64,000 nt of DNA from Halomicrobium salinisoli (GTDB lineage Archaea; Halobacteriota; Halobacteria; Halobacteriales; Haloarculaceae): contig NZ_CP084463.1 in NCBI RefSeq assembly GCF_020405185.1, forward strand, positions 744,001 to 808,000, given 5' to 3'. Positions 18,877 to 28,089 of the stretch are shown here, piece after piece. Both the position numbers and the translations under genes were made by a program. Below the pieces are notes generated by a model. That model had not been told where the DNA came from and made no database searches. It was given only the letters and a program-made list of their open reading frames with translations. The first letter of the stretch is position 1. Each line of letters starts with the position of its first letter.

Positions 18877-20473
18877 AATGGTCACGCTCGACGGCGAGTC
18901 GCTGACGCCCGAGGCGGTTGTCGCCGTCGCCCGCGAGGACGCCGAGGTGGCCGTCAGCGAGGACGCTCGCGACGCCGTCCGTCGCGCCCGCGAGTGGATC
19001 GAGGGCGTCACCGAGTCCGGCGAGGCCGTCTACGGCGTCAACACCGGCTTCGGGGAACTGGTCGACGAGCGCATCCCGCCGGAGGACGTCGACGAGCTCC
19101 AGACGAACCTGGTCCGCAGCCACGCCGCGGGCGCGGGCCGGGAGTTGCCCCGCGAGGCCGTCCGGGCGATGATGGTCACCCGCGTCAACGCCCTCCTGAA
19201 GGGTCACTCCGGCGTGCGCGAGACGGTCGTCGACCACCTCGTGACGATGCTCAACCGCGGCGTCTATCCCGTCGTCAAGTCCCGCGGGAGCCTCGGGGCG
19301 AGCGGCGACCTCTCCCCCCTGGCGCACACGTCGCTCGTCCTGCTCGGCGAGGGCGAGGCGGACGTGGACGGCGGCGGGGACGCGGGTGCGTCCACCGAAC
19401 CCGAACGCGTCTCCGGCGCGGAGGCGCTGGCGCGCGTCGACCTCGACCCCCTCCGGCTCCGCGCCAAGGAGGGACTGGCGCTGATCAACGGCACCCAGCT
19501 GACCGTCGGCCTGGCCGCGCTGCTGGTGGTCGACGCCGAGCGACTCGCGAGCGCGGCGGACGTCGCCGGCGCGCTCTCGACGGAGGTGACGATGGGCTCG
19601 ACGGTTCCCTCTCACCCGGCCATCACCGACGTGCGCCCGCACGAGGGCCAGGCCGCCAGCGCGGGTAACGTCCGCCGGCTGACCGAGGACTCGGACGTCG
19701 TCGAGTCCCACCGCAACTGCGACCGCGTGCAGGACGCCTACTCGTTCCGGTGTCTCCCGCAGGTCCACGGCCCGGTCCGGGAGGCCGTCGATCACCTCCG
19801 GAACGCCGTCGAGACGGAACTCAACAGCGCCACGGACAACCCTCTCCTCTTCGAGCGCGACCGCGTCGACGAGCGCGCCTCCGGGACCGACCGCGTGGGC
19901 GTCCTCTCCGGCGGGAACTTCCACGGCGAGGTGCTCGCGCTCAAGCTGGACTACCTGACGAGCGCGCTGACCGAACTCGGCGCGATCTCGGAGCGGCGGG
20001 TCGACCGGATGCTCAACCCCAATATCCAGGAGCCACATCTCCCGCCCTTCCTCACGCCGGAGAGCGGGCTCATGTCCGGGTACATGCTCGCCCAGTACAC
20101 CGCAGCGGCGATGGTCAACGAGTGCCGCTCGCTGGGCCGTCCGTCGACGGACAACACGCCCGTCAGCGGCAACCAGGAGGACCACGTCAGCATGAGCGCG
20201 CAGTCGGCGTTCCACGCCCGGACGGCCCTGGCGAACGTCGAGACCGTCGTCGGCGTCGAACTGGTCTGTGGCGCCCAGGCCGCCGAGTTCGTCGACGACG
20301 ACCTCGCGCTGGGCAGCGGGACCGGCGAGGCCTACGAGGCGATCAGGGAGGTCGTCCCGGAGCTGACGGCCGACCGGCCGATCCACGAAGATATCGAGCG
20401 GGGGGCCGCGGTCGCGCGCTCGCCGGAGTTCGTCGAGCGGGTCGACGCGGCGATCGGTGGCGACCTGGCGTAG
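18869..20473 (+). CDS. hutH: Histidine ammonia-lyase
   Basis: This 534-aa enzyme deaminates histidine to urocanate, the first step of the pathway. The electrophilic MIO cofactor would form from Ala144-Ser145-Gly146 in GSLGASGDLSPLAH. Other signatures are YGVNTGFGEL, NGTQLTVGLA and the tetramer-core segment QEDHVSMSAQSAF. GTG 18869 was chosen from the Shine-Dalgarno spacing; ATG 18878 is an alternative. It is the last gene of hutUGIH and converges on the AAA ATPase gene with only 18 nt between. Confidence 0.96.
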   Translation: MPEMVTLDGESLTPEAVVAVAREDAEVAVSEDARDAVRRAREWIEGVTESGEAVYGVNTGFGELVDERIPPEDVDELQTNLVRSHAAGAGRELPREAVRAMMVTRVNALLKGHSGVRETVVDHLVTMLNRGVYPVVKSRGSLGASGDLSPLAHTSLVLLGEGEADVDGGGDAGASTEPERVSGAEALARVDLDPLRLRAKEGLALINGTQLTVGLAALLVVDAERLASAADVAGALSTEVTMGSTVPSHPAITDVRPHEGQAASAGNVRRLTEDSDVVESHRNCDRVQDAYSFRCLPQVHGPVREAVDHLRNAVETELNSATDNPLLFERDRVDERASGTDRVGVLSGGNFHGEVLALKLDYLTSALTELGAISERRVDRMLNPNIQEPHLPPFLTPESGLMSGYMLAQYTAAAMVNECRSLGRPSTDNTPVSGNQEDHVSMSAQSAFHARTALANVETVVGVELVCGAQAAEFVDDDLALGSGTGEAYEAIREVVPELTADRPIHEDIERGAAVARSPEFVERVDAAIGGDLA

Positions 20474-20491
20474 CGAGGGGAGGCCGACTGG

Positions 20492-23056
20492 TCACCGCTC
20501 GGCGCCGAGGTCGCTCGTGCCGTCGGCGGTCGCGTACCGGTCGCGGCCGTCCCAGTTCGCGATGCTGGACTGGGTCTCCCAGACGGCGGCCTCGAGGTGG
20601 TCCTGCTCGACGGGCGAGCCGTCCCGGAGCGCGTTGCGGGCGGCGTCCTCGGCGAGCAGTTCGAGGTCGCTGGCCGCGTAGCCCGCGGTGGGATCGACGA
20701 CCGCGTCCCAGTCGACCTCGTCGGCCACGGGCCGGTCCCGGAGGTGGAGTTCCAGGATCTGGCGGCGGGCCTCGGCGTCCGGCGGGGGGACCTCGACGCG
20801 CTCGTCGAACCGACCCGACCGGCGGATCGCCGAGTCCACGTCCTCGACGAAGTTGGTCGCGCCGACGACGACCACGTCGTCCTCGGCCGCGCCCTCCAGT
20901 TCGGTCAGCAGCTGGTTGACCAATTGCTGCTCGCTGGTGTTCATCCCGCCGCGCCGTGAGCCCGCGATGCCGTCGATCTCGTCGAAGAAGAGGATGCAGG
21001 GCGCGTTCGCCCGGGCGACCTCGAACAGCTCCTTGACGTTCTGGGCGGGCTCGCCCATCCACTTGCTGGTGACGTCGGCCGGCGACACCTCGACGAAGCT
21101 GTGGCCGAGTTCGCCCGCGAGCGCGCCGGCGAGGTGGGTCTTGCCACAGCCCGGCGGGCCGTACAGCAGCAGACCGGAGAGCACGTCGATGCCGTACTCC
21201 TCGTAGGTCTCGGCGTTGGCGACGGGCTCGATCACCGTCTCCCGGAGCCGTTCTTTCAGGTCGCCCATGCCGCCGACGTCGTCGAAGTCGCGGCTGGGGT
21301 CGGGATCGACCAGCGAGTTCGCCCGGAGGTCGACGCCCTCGGGCTGGACGACGCCGTCCTCGCCGGCGAGTTCGGCCGGGTCGACCCAGTCCTCGATGCT
21401 CGTCTCCGTCTCCTCGACGGCCCGGCGCAGGTGGTCTGTCCCGATGGGGGCGTCCTCGCGGAGCGCCTTGCGCGCGGCGTCCTCGGCGAGGAGTTCGAGG
21501 TCGCTGGCGGCGTGCCCTCCGGTCGCCTCCACGATCGGTTCGAGGTCTAAGTCCTCGGCCGTGGGGCGGCCGGCGAGGTGGATCCGGAGGATCTCCCGGC
21601 GGGCCGCGGCGTCCGGCGGGGGGACCTCGACGCGCTCGTCGAACCGGCCCGACCGGCGGATGGCGTCGTCGACGTCCTCGACGAGGTTCGTGGCGGCGAC
21701 GACCACGACGTCCTCGTCGGCGATGCCCTCCAGTTCGGTCAGCAGCTGGTTGACCAGTTGCTGCTCGCTGGAGTTCATGTTGCTGTCCCCGTCGCGGGAA
21801 CCGGCGATGCCGTCGATCTCGTCGATAAAGAGGACGCAGGGGGCGTTCGCCCGGGCGATGGCGAACAGCTCCTCGACCTTCTGGGCGGGCTCGCCCATGT
21901 ACTTGCTCGTGACGTCGGCGGGCGACACCTCCACGAACGCGCGGTCGACCTCGCCGGCGAGCGCGCCGGCGACGTGGGTCTTGCCACAGCCCGGCGGGCC
22001 GTGCAGCAGGACGCCGTTGACGACGCCGATGCCGTACTCCTCGAAGGCCTCGGGGTCCTCCAGCGGCCGGACGACCTTGTGGTTGAGCGTCTCCTTCAGG
22101 CCGCTCATGCCGCCGACGTCGGCGAAGCTCCGCTCCGGGCTCGGCTCGACCAGCCCCTCGGCCTCCATGTCGACGCCGTCGGGCTGGACGACGCCGTCCT
22201 CGCCGGGCGACTCGCGGTTGATCGTCGGCGCGCCGTCGTCTGCCGGCCGGTCCCGGTCGCGCCCGCCGCGGGCGCCCCCGGAGCCGTCCGCGGCGTCGCC
22301 CTCGTCGCCGTCCCCGTCGTCGATGCGCTCCCGGATGTCCCGCTCGATCCGGTCACGGTCGACCTCGTAGCCGTACTCGGCGAGCCGCCGGGGGTCGTCG
22401 CTGACGAACTCGGCGAGCCAGGCGTCGCGGCGGAACGCCGCCTCGTCCTGGTCGGGGTCGCGCAGCGAGAGCATCACCACGTCGTCGCTGTGGGGCGAGT
22501 GGTACTCGGCCAGCCAGAACGGGAGGTACAGTCGCTGGACGTCGAGGACTTCCTCGAACCCCTCGGGGTCGAAGTCGGCCGGCAGTCCGTAGGACTCCCG
22601 GAGCTTCCGGTGGAAGACGCTCGCGGCGTCGCCGGACTGCTCGCGGTACTCCGTGATGCGGCGGGGGAGCAGTGACTCGGCCTCCGCGGTGGGCACCTGG
22701 AACTGCAGGAGCACCGACCGCCCCAGCCCCGGGTGGTCCGTCCCGAAGTCGTAGTCCGCGGTGGCACGGCGGACGACGTCGTCGGTGCCGTCGGCGTACT
22801 GCGAGAGCGGCTCGTCGTTGTCGTCCCACAGGCCGTCCAGCAGGGCGACCGCTCGCTTCGTGTCCGTGCCGAAGAGCTTCCCGCGGCCGGTCTCGTACTC
22901 GTACTCGACCCGGAAGACGGGGTAGAAGACCCGGTGGAGCCGCTCCAGTCGCTCGTCGCCGCCGAACTTGGTCAGGTCGCGACGACCCAGCGTCGCGCGG
23001 ACCGCGTCGGCGTCGGCCAGGCGCCGGTCGGAGTAGACGTACGGCGGCAGGCTCAT
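20492..23056 (-). CDS. Two-domain AAA ATPase (Cdc48/VAT-like) with non-canonical N-terminal domain
   Basis: This 854-aa ATPase has tandem AAA modules. Each has Walker A GPPGCGKT (about 353-360 and 633-640) and Walker B CVLFIDEIDG / CILFFDEIDG. Both have SEQQLVNQLLTELEG and RRSGRFDERVEVPPPD with Arg fingers. Both modules open with a similar DVGGM segment. Unlike Cdc48, residues 1-240 are not a double-psi barrel; they include YPVFRVEYEYETGRGKLF and LYLPFWLAEYHSP and are of unknown fold. An acidic/Gly-rich linker follows (about 245-285). The start overlaps the stop of the phosphopantothenate synthetase gene (ATGA), so the pair is translationally coupled. It is probably an unfoldase or remodeller; the substrate is unknown. 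Confidence 0.88.
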   Translation of the reverse strand: MSLPPYVYSDRRLADADAVRATLGRRDLTKFGGDERLERLHRVFYPVFRVEYEYETGRGKLFGTDTKRAVALLDGLWDDNDEPLSQYADGTDDVVRRATADYDFGTDHPGLGRSVLLQFQVPTAEAESLLPRRITEYREQSGDAASVFHRKLRESYGLPADFDPEGFEEVLDVQRLYLPFWLAEYHSPHSDDVVMLSLRDPDQDEAAFRRDAWLAEFVSDDPRRLAEYGYEVDRDRIERDIRERIDDGDGDEGDAADGSGGARGGRDRDRPADDGAPTINRESPGEDGVVQPDGVDMEAEGLVEPSPERSFADVGGMSGLKETLNHKVVRPLEDPEAFEEYGIGVVNGVLLHGPPGCGKTHVAGALAGEVDRAFVEVSPADVTSKYMGEPAQKVEELFAIARANAPCVLFIDEIDGIAGSRDGDSNMNSSEQQLVNQLLTELEGIADEDVVVVAATNLVEDVDDAIRRSGRFDERVEVPPPDAAARREILRIHLAGRPTAEDLDLEPIVEATGGHAASDLELLAEDAARKALREDAPIGTDHLRRAVEETETSIEDWVDPAELAGEDGVVQPEGVDLRANSLVDPDPSRDFDDVGGMGDLKERLRETVIEPVANAETYEEYGIDVLSGLLLYGPPGCGKTHLAGALAGELGHSFVEVSPADVTSKWMGEPAQNVKELFEVARANAPCILFFDEIDGIAGSRRGGMNTSEQQLVNQLLTELEGAAEDDVVVVGATNFVEDVDSAIRRSGRFDERVEVPPPDAEARRQILELHLRDRPVADEVDWDAVVDPTAGYAASDLELLAEDAARNALRDGSPVEQDHLEAAVWETQSSIANWDGRDRYATADGTSDLGAER

Positions 23057-23790
23057 GGCTCGCGGATCTCTTCTTCGGCGGCCGCGAGCGCGTCCCCGGC
23101 GTCGAAGGCCTCGACGATGTCGCGCTGGGCGGCCGTGTCGCCCGCCAGGTCGCGGGCGTGCTCGGTCACGTTCGGGACGGCGCGGATGATGTTGTCCACG
23201 ATGGGCACGCTGGCGCTCTGTGCCGACCGGGACATCGGGTTGAGGTCGACGACGATCTCCGTCTTGCCCATCTCGGCCAGCGCCTCGGCGCGGTCGCCGT
23301 CCTCCAGCGGGACCACCACCACGTCCGCGTCGCCGATGCCGTCGGCGTCGACCTTCGCGCGCTCGTGGTCGAGGCCGGGGATGCGACCGTCCGCGGTGAG
23401 CCCCTTCACGTCCTCGGCGCCGTGCTCGCGGAGGTGCTCGGCGATGGTCTCCATCCGCTCCTCGGTGCGGTTGAACAGGTTCACCTCGAGGTCGGCGCCG
23501 GTCGCCTCGGCCAGCTCGACCAGCTCCCCGGGCACCAGCGCGGCCGCGTTGCCGTTGACCGAGATCACGGGGTGGTCGGCCAGCAGGAGGTGCGCCGCCG
23601 CGGCCCGCGCCGCCCGGTCGGCGCTCTCGATGGTCGCCTCGCCCAGCAGGTAGTCGAAGGCCTCGCCGCGCCCCTGGGCGATCAGCCCCTGTCGGGAGGT
23701 GATGCCCTTCTCGACCCCCGCCTCGATCCGGTGTCGCGTCAGCAGCGACTCGTAGCGGGGGTGGCTCTCGGGAACGTCCACGTCGCTCAT
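23053..23790 (-). CDS. 4-phosphopantoate--beta-alanine ligase (phosphopantothenate synthetase)
   Basis: This 245-aa archaeal enzyme condenses 4-phosphopantoate with beta-alanine using ATP in CoA biosynthesis, replacing bacterial PanC. Family segments include SHPRYESLLTRHRIEAGVEK, KGITSRQGLIAQGRGEAFDY, HPVISVNGNAAALVP, VVDLNPMSRSAQSASVPIVD and NIIRAVPNVTEHARD. A GGAGGTGA Shine-Dalgarno lies just upstream (23795-23802) and an oligo-T/A box at about 23812-23820. Its pathway partner, pantoate kinase, lies 3.4 kb away at 27196-28020 on the same strand. Confidence 0.95.
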   Translation of the reverse strand: MSDVDVPESHPRYESLLTRHRIEAGVEKGITSRQGLIAQGRGEAFDYLLGEATIESADRAARAAAAHLLLADHPVISVNGNAAALVPGELVELAEATGADLEVNLFNRTEERMETIAEHLREHGAEDVKGLTADGRIPGLDHERAKVDADGIGDADVVVVPLEDGDRAEALAEMGKTEIVVDLNPMSRSAQSASVPIVDNIIRAVPNVTEHARDLAGDTAAQRDIVEAFDAGDALAAAEEEIREP

Positions 23791-24108
23791 GCTCTCACCT
23801 CCGCGCGAGGGGTAAAAAACGGCCCGCTATCCGCGACGAGCGGCGGGACCCGTGCCGGACCGGGCCCTCCGGTCGGACCGTCCCGCGCTCAATCGGCGAT
23901 TTGATCCGGATAGCGCGTCGTTTACGACGGCGCTGGCGGTCCGTGCTCGGAACTCTCGGGACGCTCCCCGGGAACGTCGGTGACGGGGGTTCCGCCCGCC
24001 CGGCGGCCGACCGGGGCCCGTTCGCCGCGCCCGGGGCGGATCGGTAACCGGGCGTTGCCGTCGACTATCCGTCTCATAGTAAAGACGCCGCAGTCGGTGG
24101 GTCCGAGC
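23791..24108. other. 318-bp divergent spacer: promoters only
   Basis: The left end holds the Shine-Dalgarno and TATA-like elements of the leftward phosphopantothenate synthetase gene. The right end has GACTATCC and CATAGTAAAG, possibly the promoter of the rightward beta-helix gene. The middle is G+C-rich with no convincing ORF or RNA gene; a few short inverted repeats around GGGCCC-type sequence are weak. Confidence 0.6.
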
Positions 24109-25545
24109 ATGCCACGAGACGGATCGCGGGTAGCGGCAGTCGTCGGATCGCTCCTGCTGGTCGCGTCGGCCGCCGGCCTCGGCTGGGCGGCGACCGGCGC
24201 CGCCGTCGCCCAGGAGACGGAGACCGCCCAGGGGCCGACCGAGATCGACTCCTGCACGACGATCACGGAGCCGGGCAGCTACGTCCTTTCCGCGGACCTC
24301 GAGAGCGAGAACGGCACCTGCATCGAGGTCGAGGCGGACGACGTCGTCCTGGACGGGAACGGACACGCGATCGCGGGCGGCCAGAACGAGAGCGACGTCG
24401 CCGCCTTCCGGGAGGCCTCGCTGGCCCCGTCGGTGATCTTCAGCGAGAACGGGACGGCCGCCGACGAGACGCTCGTCGCGGCGGTGCTGGAGAACTACCC
24501 GGTGGCCACGAACGAGCGGTGGGCGAACGTCGGCGTCGCCGCGAACGGCTCCGAGAACGTCACGGTCCGCGACGTCGACGTCACGGGGCTGTACTTCGGC
24601 GTCTATCTGGAGGGGGTCTCCGACGTCCGGTTGGAGAACGTCACCGCCGAGTCCAACGCCGACGGGATGGACGTCTTCAACGCGACGAACGTGACCGTCG
24701 CGGACAGCCGACTGGTCGACAACCAGTGGGGGCTGTGGGCGGTGAACGTGACGGAGAGCAACGTCACGAACGTCACCGCGGAGTCGAACGGCGTCAACGC
24801 CGTCGGTGCGGTGTCCGCGCCCGGACTGGCGATCGACGGCGCGACCGTCTCGGGCTCCCCGGTCGGGATCGAACTGCTCGCCTCGAACGACAGCCGGGTC
24901 CGCAACGCAACCGTCACCGGCAGCGCCTACACCGGCGTCGGCGTGCTCGGCTCCGACGGCGTCGCCGTGACGGACAGCGCGGTCGCGGACACGACCGGCG
25001 AGGTGCCCGACTACCTCGCCGACCTCCCGGCCCCGTACGACGCGCCGGCGGGGATCAACCTCGACGACGCCAGCGGGGGCGAGTACCGGAACGTGACGCT
25101 GACGAACAACACGGAGTGGGCGTTCCACGCGACGAACGAGTCGACGGACAACGCCCTCGAGACCGTCCGGATCGACGGGACGACCGTGGGCGGCACCGTC
25201 AGCGACGCCGCGCTGCGGACCGTGGCGGACCCGTCCGTCACTGACGGGGTGGTCGTCAACGACCTCTACGTGACCGCGACGGACGGGACCGCCTCGGTCG
25301 ACCTCGAGGTCACCTCGGACGGCGCGACGAGTTCGGTGACGATCGACTCCTCGGAGAGCGTCGACGCGGCGTTCGGCGACGGCGACGCCGACGACGACGC
25401 GGCGTCCGACGACGTGACCGTCGGCGAGAACGCGACCTCCGGCGCGATTAACGTCGGAAACGACGTGACCGTCGAGGCCGTCAACGTCGGCGACGGCGGG
25501 ACGGCGAAAGCCACGGCGAACGTGTCGGTGACGACGTCCGGATAG
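24109..25545 (+). CDS. Secreted right-handed beta-helix (NosD-like) protein
   Basis: This 478-aa exported protein has a signal sequence (RVAAVVGSLLLVASAAGLGW, cleavage likely near AVAQ). The mature part opens with DSCTTITEPGSYVLSADLES and DDVVLDGNGHAI, typical of NosD/carbohydrate-binding beta-helices. Repeated ENVTVRDVDV, VRLENVTAES and NVTVADSRL units then build the solenoid, with many N-x-T sequons suggesting glycosylation. A C-terminal acidic Thr/Val-rich part follows. ATG 24109 is chosen because it precedes the signal. It shares the direction of the sugar transporter downstream. Confidence 0.82.
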   Translation: MPRDGSRVAAVVGSLLLVASAAGLGWAATGAAVAQETETAQGPTEIDSCTTITEPGSYVLSADLESENGTCIEVEADDVVLDGNGHAIAGGQNESDVAAFREASLAPSVIFSENGTAADETLVAAVLENYPVATNERWANVGVAANGSENVTVRDVDVTGLYFGVYLEGVSDVRLENVTAESNADGMDVFNATNVTVADSRLVDNQWGLWAVNVTESNVTNVTAESNGVNAVGAVSAPGLAIDGATVSGSPVGIELLASNDSRVRNATVTGSAYTGVGVLGSDGVAVTDSAVADTTGEVPDYLADLPAPYDAPAGINLDDASGGEYRNVTLTNNTEWAFHATNESTDNALETVRIDGTTVGGTVSDAALRTVADPSVTDGVVVNDLYVTATDGTASVDLEVTSDGATSSVTIDSSESVDAAFGDGDADDDAASDDVTVGENATSGAINVGNDVTVEAVNVGDGGTAKATANVSVTTSG

Positions 25546-25697
25546 TCAGGGGCCCAGCGGAGCGCCGGAGCCGTTCCGACCTCTCGCCGGTCGACCGTCC
25601 CGTCCGATCGGGTCGGCCGTCTCGCTCGATTCGTCTAACTATCCCGTTCTATCACCGACTATCCCGCCGCAGTCCGGCTATTTTCTAGTATAGATTA

Positions 25698-25743
25698 TTT
25701 ACAATAAAATCGTAACCCTTCTCTACCAACGTTAGATATAATT
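25698..25743 (+). promoter_or_regulatory. AT-rich promoter region of the sugar transporter
   Basis: TTTACAATAAAATCG (about 25698-25712) and GATATAATT (about 25735-25743) are AT-rich islands in the 213-bp spacer before ATG 25759. The first is at a better distance for a short-leader transcript. Confidence 0.45.
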
Positions 25744-25758
25744 CTTCTGTCTACAACA

Positions 25759-27168
25759 ATGTCAATGGCAGACGTGCGGCGTCTCGTCGACGGCGACGGC
25801 GGGCGGTTCATCTACGTCGCCGCGGCGCTGGCGGCGCTCAACGGGCTCCTGTTCGGGTTCGACACCGGAATCATCTCCGGCGCGTTCCTCTACATCCAGG
25901 ACGCGTTCGTCATGTCCCCGCTGATGGAGGGGATCGTCGTCAGCGGCGCGATGGCGGGGGCGGCGCTCGGGGCGGCCGTCGGCGGTCGCCTCTCCGACCG
26001 CCTCGGTCGCCGGCGACTGATCCTGCTGGGCGCGGGGGTCTTCTTCGCCGGATCGTTCCTGATGGCCGTCGCGCCGTCGGTCCCCGTGCTCGTCGCGGGG
26101 CGGCTGATCGACGGGGTCGCCATCGGGTTCGCCTCCATCGTGGGGCCGCTGTACATCTCCGAGATCGCCCCGCCGCGGATCCGCGGCGCGCTGACGTCGC
26201 TGAATCAGCTGATGGTGACCGTGGGCATCCTGGCGTCGTACTTCGTGAACTACGCCTTCGCCGACGCGGGGGCCTGGCGGTGGATGCTCGGCGCCGGGAT
26301 GGTCCCGGCCGTCGTCCTCGCCGTCGGGATGCTCAAGATGCCCGAGAGCCCCCGCTGGCTCTACGAGCGCGGCCGCGAGGACGAGGCCCGCGCGGTCCTG
26401 CGGCGCACCCGCCAGGGCGGCGTCGAGGACGAACTCGCCGAGATCGAGGAGACCGTCCAGAAGCAGTCCGGGACGGGACTGAGCGACCTGGTCGAGCCGT
26501 GGATGCGCCCCGCCCTGATCGTCGGCCTCGGGCTCGCCGTCTTCCAGCAGGTGACCGGGATCAACGCGGTGATGTACTACGCGCCGACCGTGCTGGAGTC
26601 GACCGGCTTCGGCGACGTCACCTCCATCCTCGCGACGGTCGGCATCGGCGCCGTCAACGTGATCATGACGGTCGTCGCCATCGCGCTGATCGACCGCGTC
26701 GGCCGCCGCGCGCTGCTGCTGGTCGGCATCGGCGGCATGGTCACGACGCTGGGGGTCCTCGGTGCCGTCTTCTACCTCCCGGGCTTCGACGGGATCGTCG
26801 GCTGGGCCGCGACCGGCAGCCTGATGCTGTTCGTCGCCTTCTTCGCCATCGGCCTCGGGCCGGTGTTCTGGCTGCTGGCCTCCGAGATCTACCCGCTGTC
26901 CGTCCGGGGCAGCGCGATGGGGCTGGTGACCGTCGCCAACTGGCTGGCGAACCTGATCGTCTCGCTCGCCTTCCCGATGCTGCGGTCCAGCGTCGGCCAG
27001 TCGTGGACCTTCTGGCTGTTCGGGGCCTGTAGCGTCGTCGCGCTGGCCTTCAGCTACCGGTACGTCCCCGAGACGAAGGGCCGCTCGCTGGAGGCCATCG
27101 AGGCCGACCTGCGCGAGAACGTCGGCACCACGCCGGCCGGCGCCGTCGGCGAGGGGTCGGACGACTGA
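25759..27168 (+). CDS. MFS sugar transporter (sugar porter family)
   Basis: This 469-aa inner-membrane symporter/facilitator has 12 predicted membrane helices. Sugar-porter signatures are present: NGLLFGFDTGIISGAFLYI (TM1), GRLSDRLGRRR (loop 2-3), PESPRWLYERGR (end of the first half), QQVTGINAVMYYAPTV (TM7), DRVGRRALLL (loop 8-9) and VPETKGRSLEAIE after TM12. The substrate is probably a hexose or pentose but cannot be assigned. ATG 25759 or 25765 may start the protein. It converges on pantoate kinase with 27 nt between them. Confidence 0.93.
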   Translation: MSMADVRRLVDGDGGRFIYVAAALAALNGLLFGFDTGIISGAFLYIQDAFVMSPLMEGIVVSGAMAGAALGAAVGGRLSDRLGRRRLILLGAGVFFAGSFLMAVAPSVPVLVAGRLIDGVAIGFASIVGPLYISEIAPPRIRGALTSLNQLMVTVGILASYFVNYAFADAGAWRWMLGAGMVPAVVLAVGMLKMPESPRWLYERGREDEARAVLRRTRQGGVEDELAEIEETVQKQSGTGLSDLVEPWMRPALIVGLGLAVFQQVTGINAVMYYAPTVLESTGFGDVTSILATVGIGAVNVIMTVVAIALIDRVGRRALLLVGIGGMVTTLGVLGAVFYLPGFDGIVGWAATGSLMLFVAFFAIGLGPVFWLLASEIYPLSVRGSAMGLVTVANWLANLIVSLAFPMLRSSVGQSWTFWLFGACSVVALAFSYRYVPETKGRSLEAIEADLRENVGTTPAGAVGEGSDD

Positions 27169-27195
27169 GAGAGCGGCTTATTGAACAGGCGCGGG

Positions 27196-28020
27196 CTACT
27201 CCAGCGTCGCGCCGCCGGGGTGGATCTCCGTGACTGCGGCGTCGTAGCCGGCGTCGGTCAGCCCCGTGCCGAGCGCGAAGACGGTCTCGCCGAGCATCGC
27301 CATTGAGGCGTCGCCGCCGGCCTCGATCACGTCCTCGACGACCGAGCGGACCTCGGGCGTCAGCAGGTCGGCCTCGCGGGCGAACCGCCGCGAGGCGCGC
27401 ATGAAGCCGTCCATCGTGGGCTCGCGAACGACCCGCGAGAGCGCCCGCTCGCCGGCGGCCGTCAGCTCTTCGGTGTCGCCCGTGATGACGTCCTCCGTGT
27501 CGAGTTCGCCGCGGGCGAGGTACTCGACGCGCCCGCGGGCCGGGACGGCGTCGATGTAGTTGTATTCGGGGCCGCCGGGCTCCAGCCGGAGCGGGACGCC
27601 GCCGCGGGCCTGCCCGACCACGTCGCCCAGCCCGGTCCCGGCCCGGACCTCGGCGCCGTGCGCGAGCGCGACGAGTTCGTTTTCAGAGAGGCCACGCTCC
27701 AGCGCGGCGTTGGTCGCCAGCGCCGCCCCGAGCGCGGTCGCGCCGGAGACGCCGAACCCCGCGCCCAGCGGCAGGTCCGTCTCCGCCCGGACCGCGACGG
27801 TCGCGTCGAGCGCCGAGAGCACGCGCTCGACGGCGTCGATCTCGATCGCCTCGCCGTTCAGCCGGACCGTCCGCTCGTCGGCGGGCCGCACGGTCACCGT
27901 CACGCCGTCCCCCAGCGCGAGCCCGCCCCCGCGCGAGCCCGCCTCGATCGGGTCCTCGGCCGGTTCCGCGGTGAAGAAGCCGGTGACGTGCCCCGGGACG
28001 AACGCCGTGGCCTCGGTCAT
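27196..28020 (-). CDS. Pantoate kinase (GHMP family)
   Basis: This 274-aa archaeal kinase phosphorylates pantoate ahead of the phosphopantothenate synthetase at 23053. The N-terminal VPGHVTGFFTAEPAEDP and the GHMP ATP-binding loop DLPLGAGFGVSGATALGAAL are clear. The C-terminal part includes GGDASMAMLGETVFALG. The length fits. Pantoate kinase and phosphopantothenate synthetase are often neighbours in archaea; here two unrelated rightward genes lie between them. Confidence 0.92.
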   Translation of the reverse strand: MTEATAFVPGHVTGFFTAEPAEDPIEAGSRGGGLALGDGVTVTVRPADERTVRLNGEAIEIDAVERVLSALDATVAVRAETDLPLGAGFGVSGATALGAALATNAALERGLSENELVALAHGAEVRAGTGLGDVVGQARGGVPLRLEPGGPEYNYIDAVPARGRVEYLARGELDTEDVITGDTEELTAAGERALSRVVREPTMDGFMRASRRFAREADLLTPEVRSVVEDVIEAGGDASMAMLGETVFALGTGLTDAGYDAAVTEIHPGGATLE

Positions 28021-28089
28021 GGCTCACTCCTGCCGCCGCGGCGGTTAAGCGCTGACGGTCCAGTGCCGTCGCTCTCGGCCGCCGCGCGT

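Noticed and set aside
19750..20919. A 389-aa plus-strand Arg/Pro/Gly-rich frame overlapping hutH
   Set aside because: It is an alternate frame of hutH continuing over the convergent AAA gene. The composition is typical of spurious frames in G+C-rich DNA.
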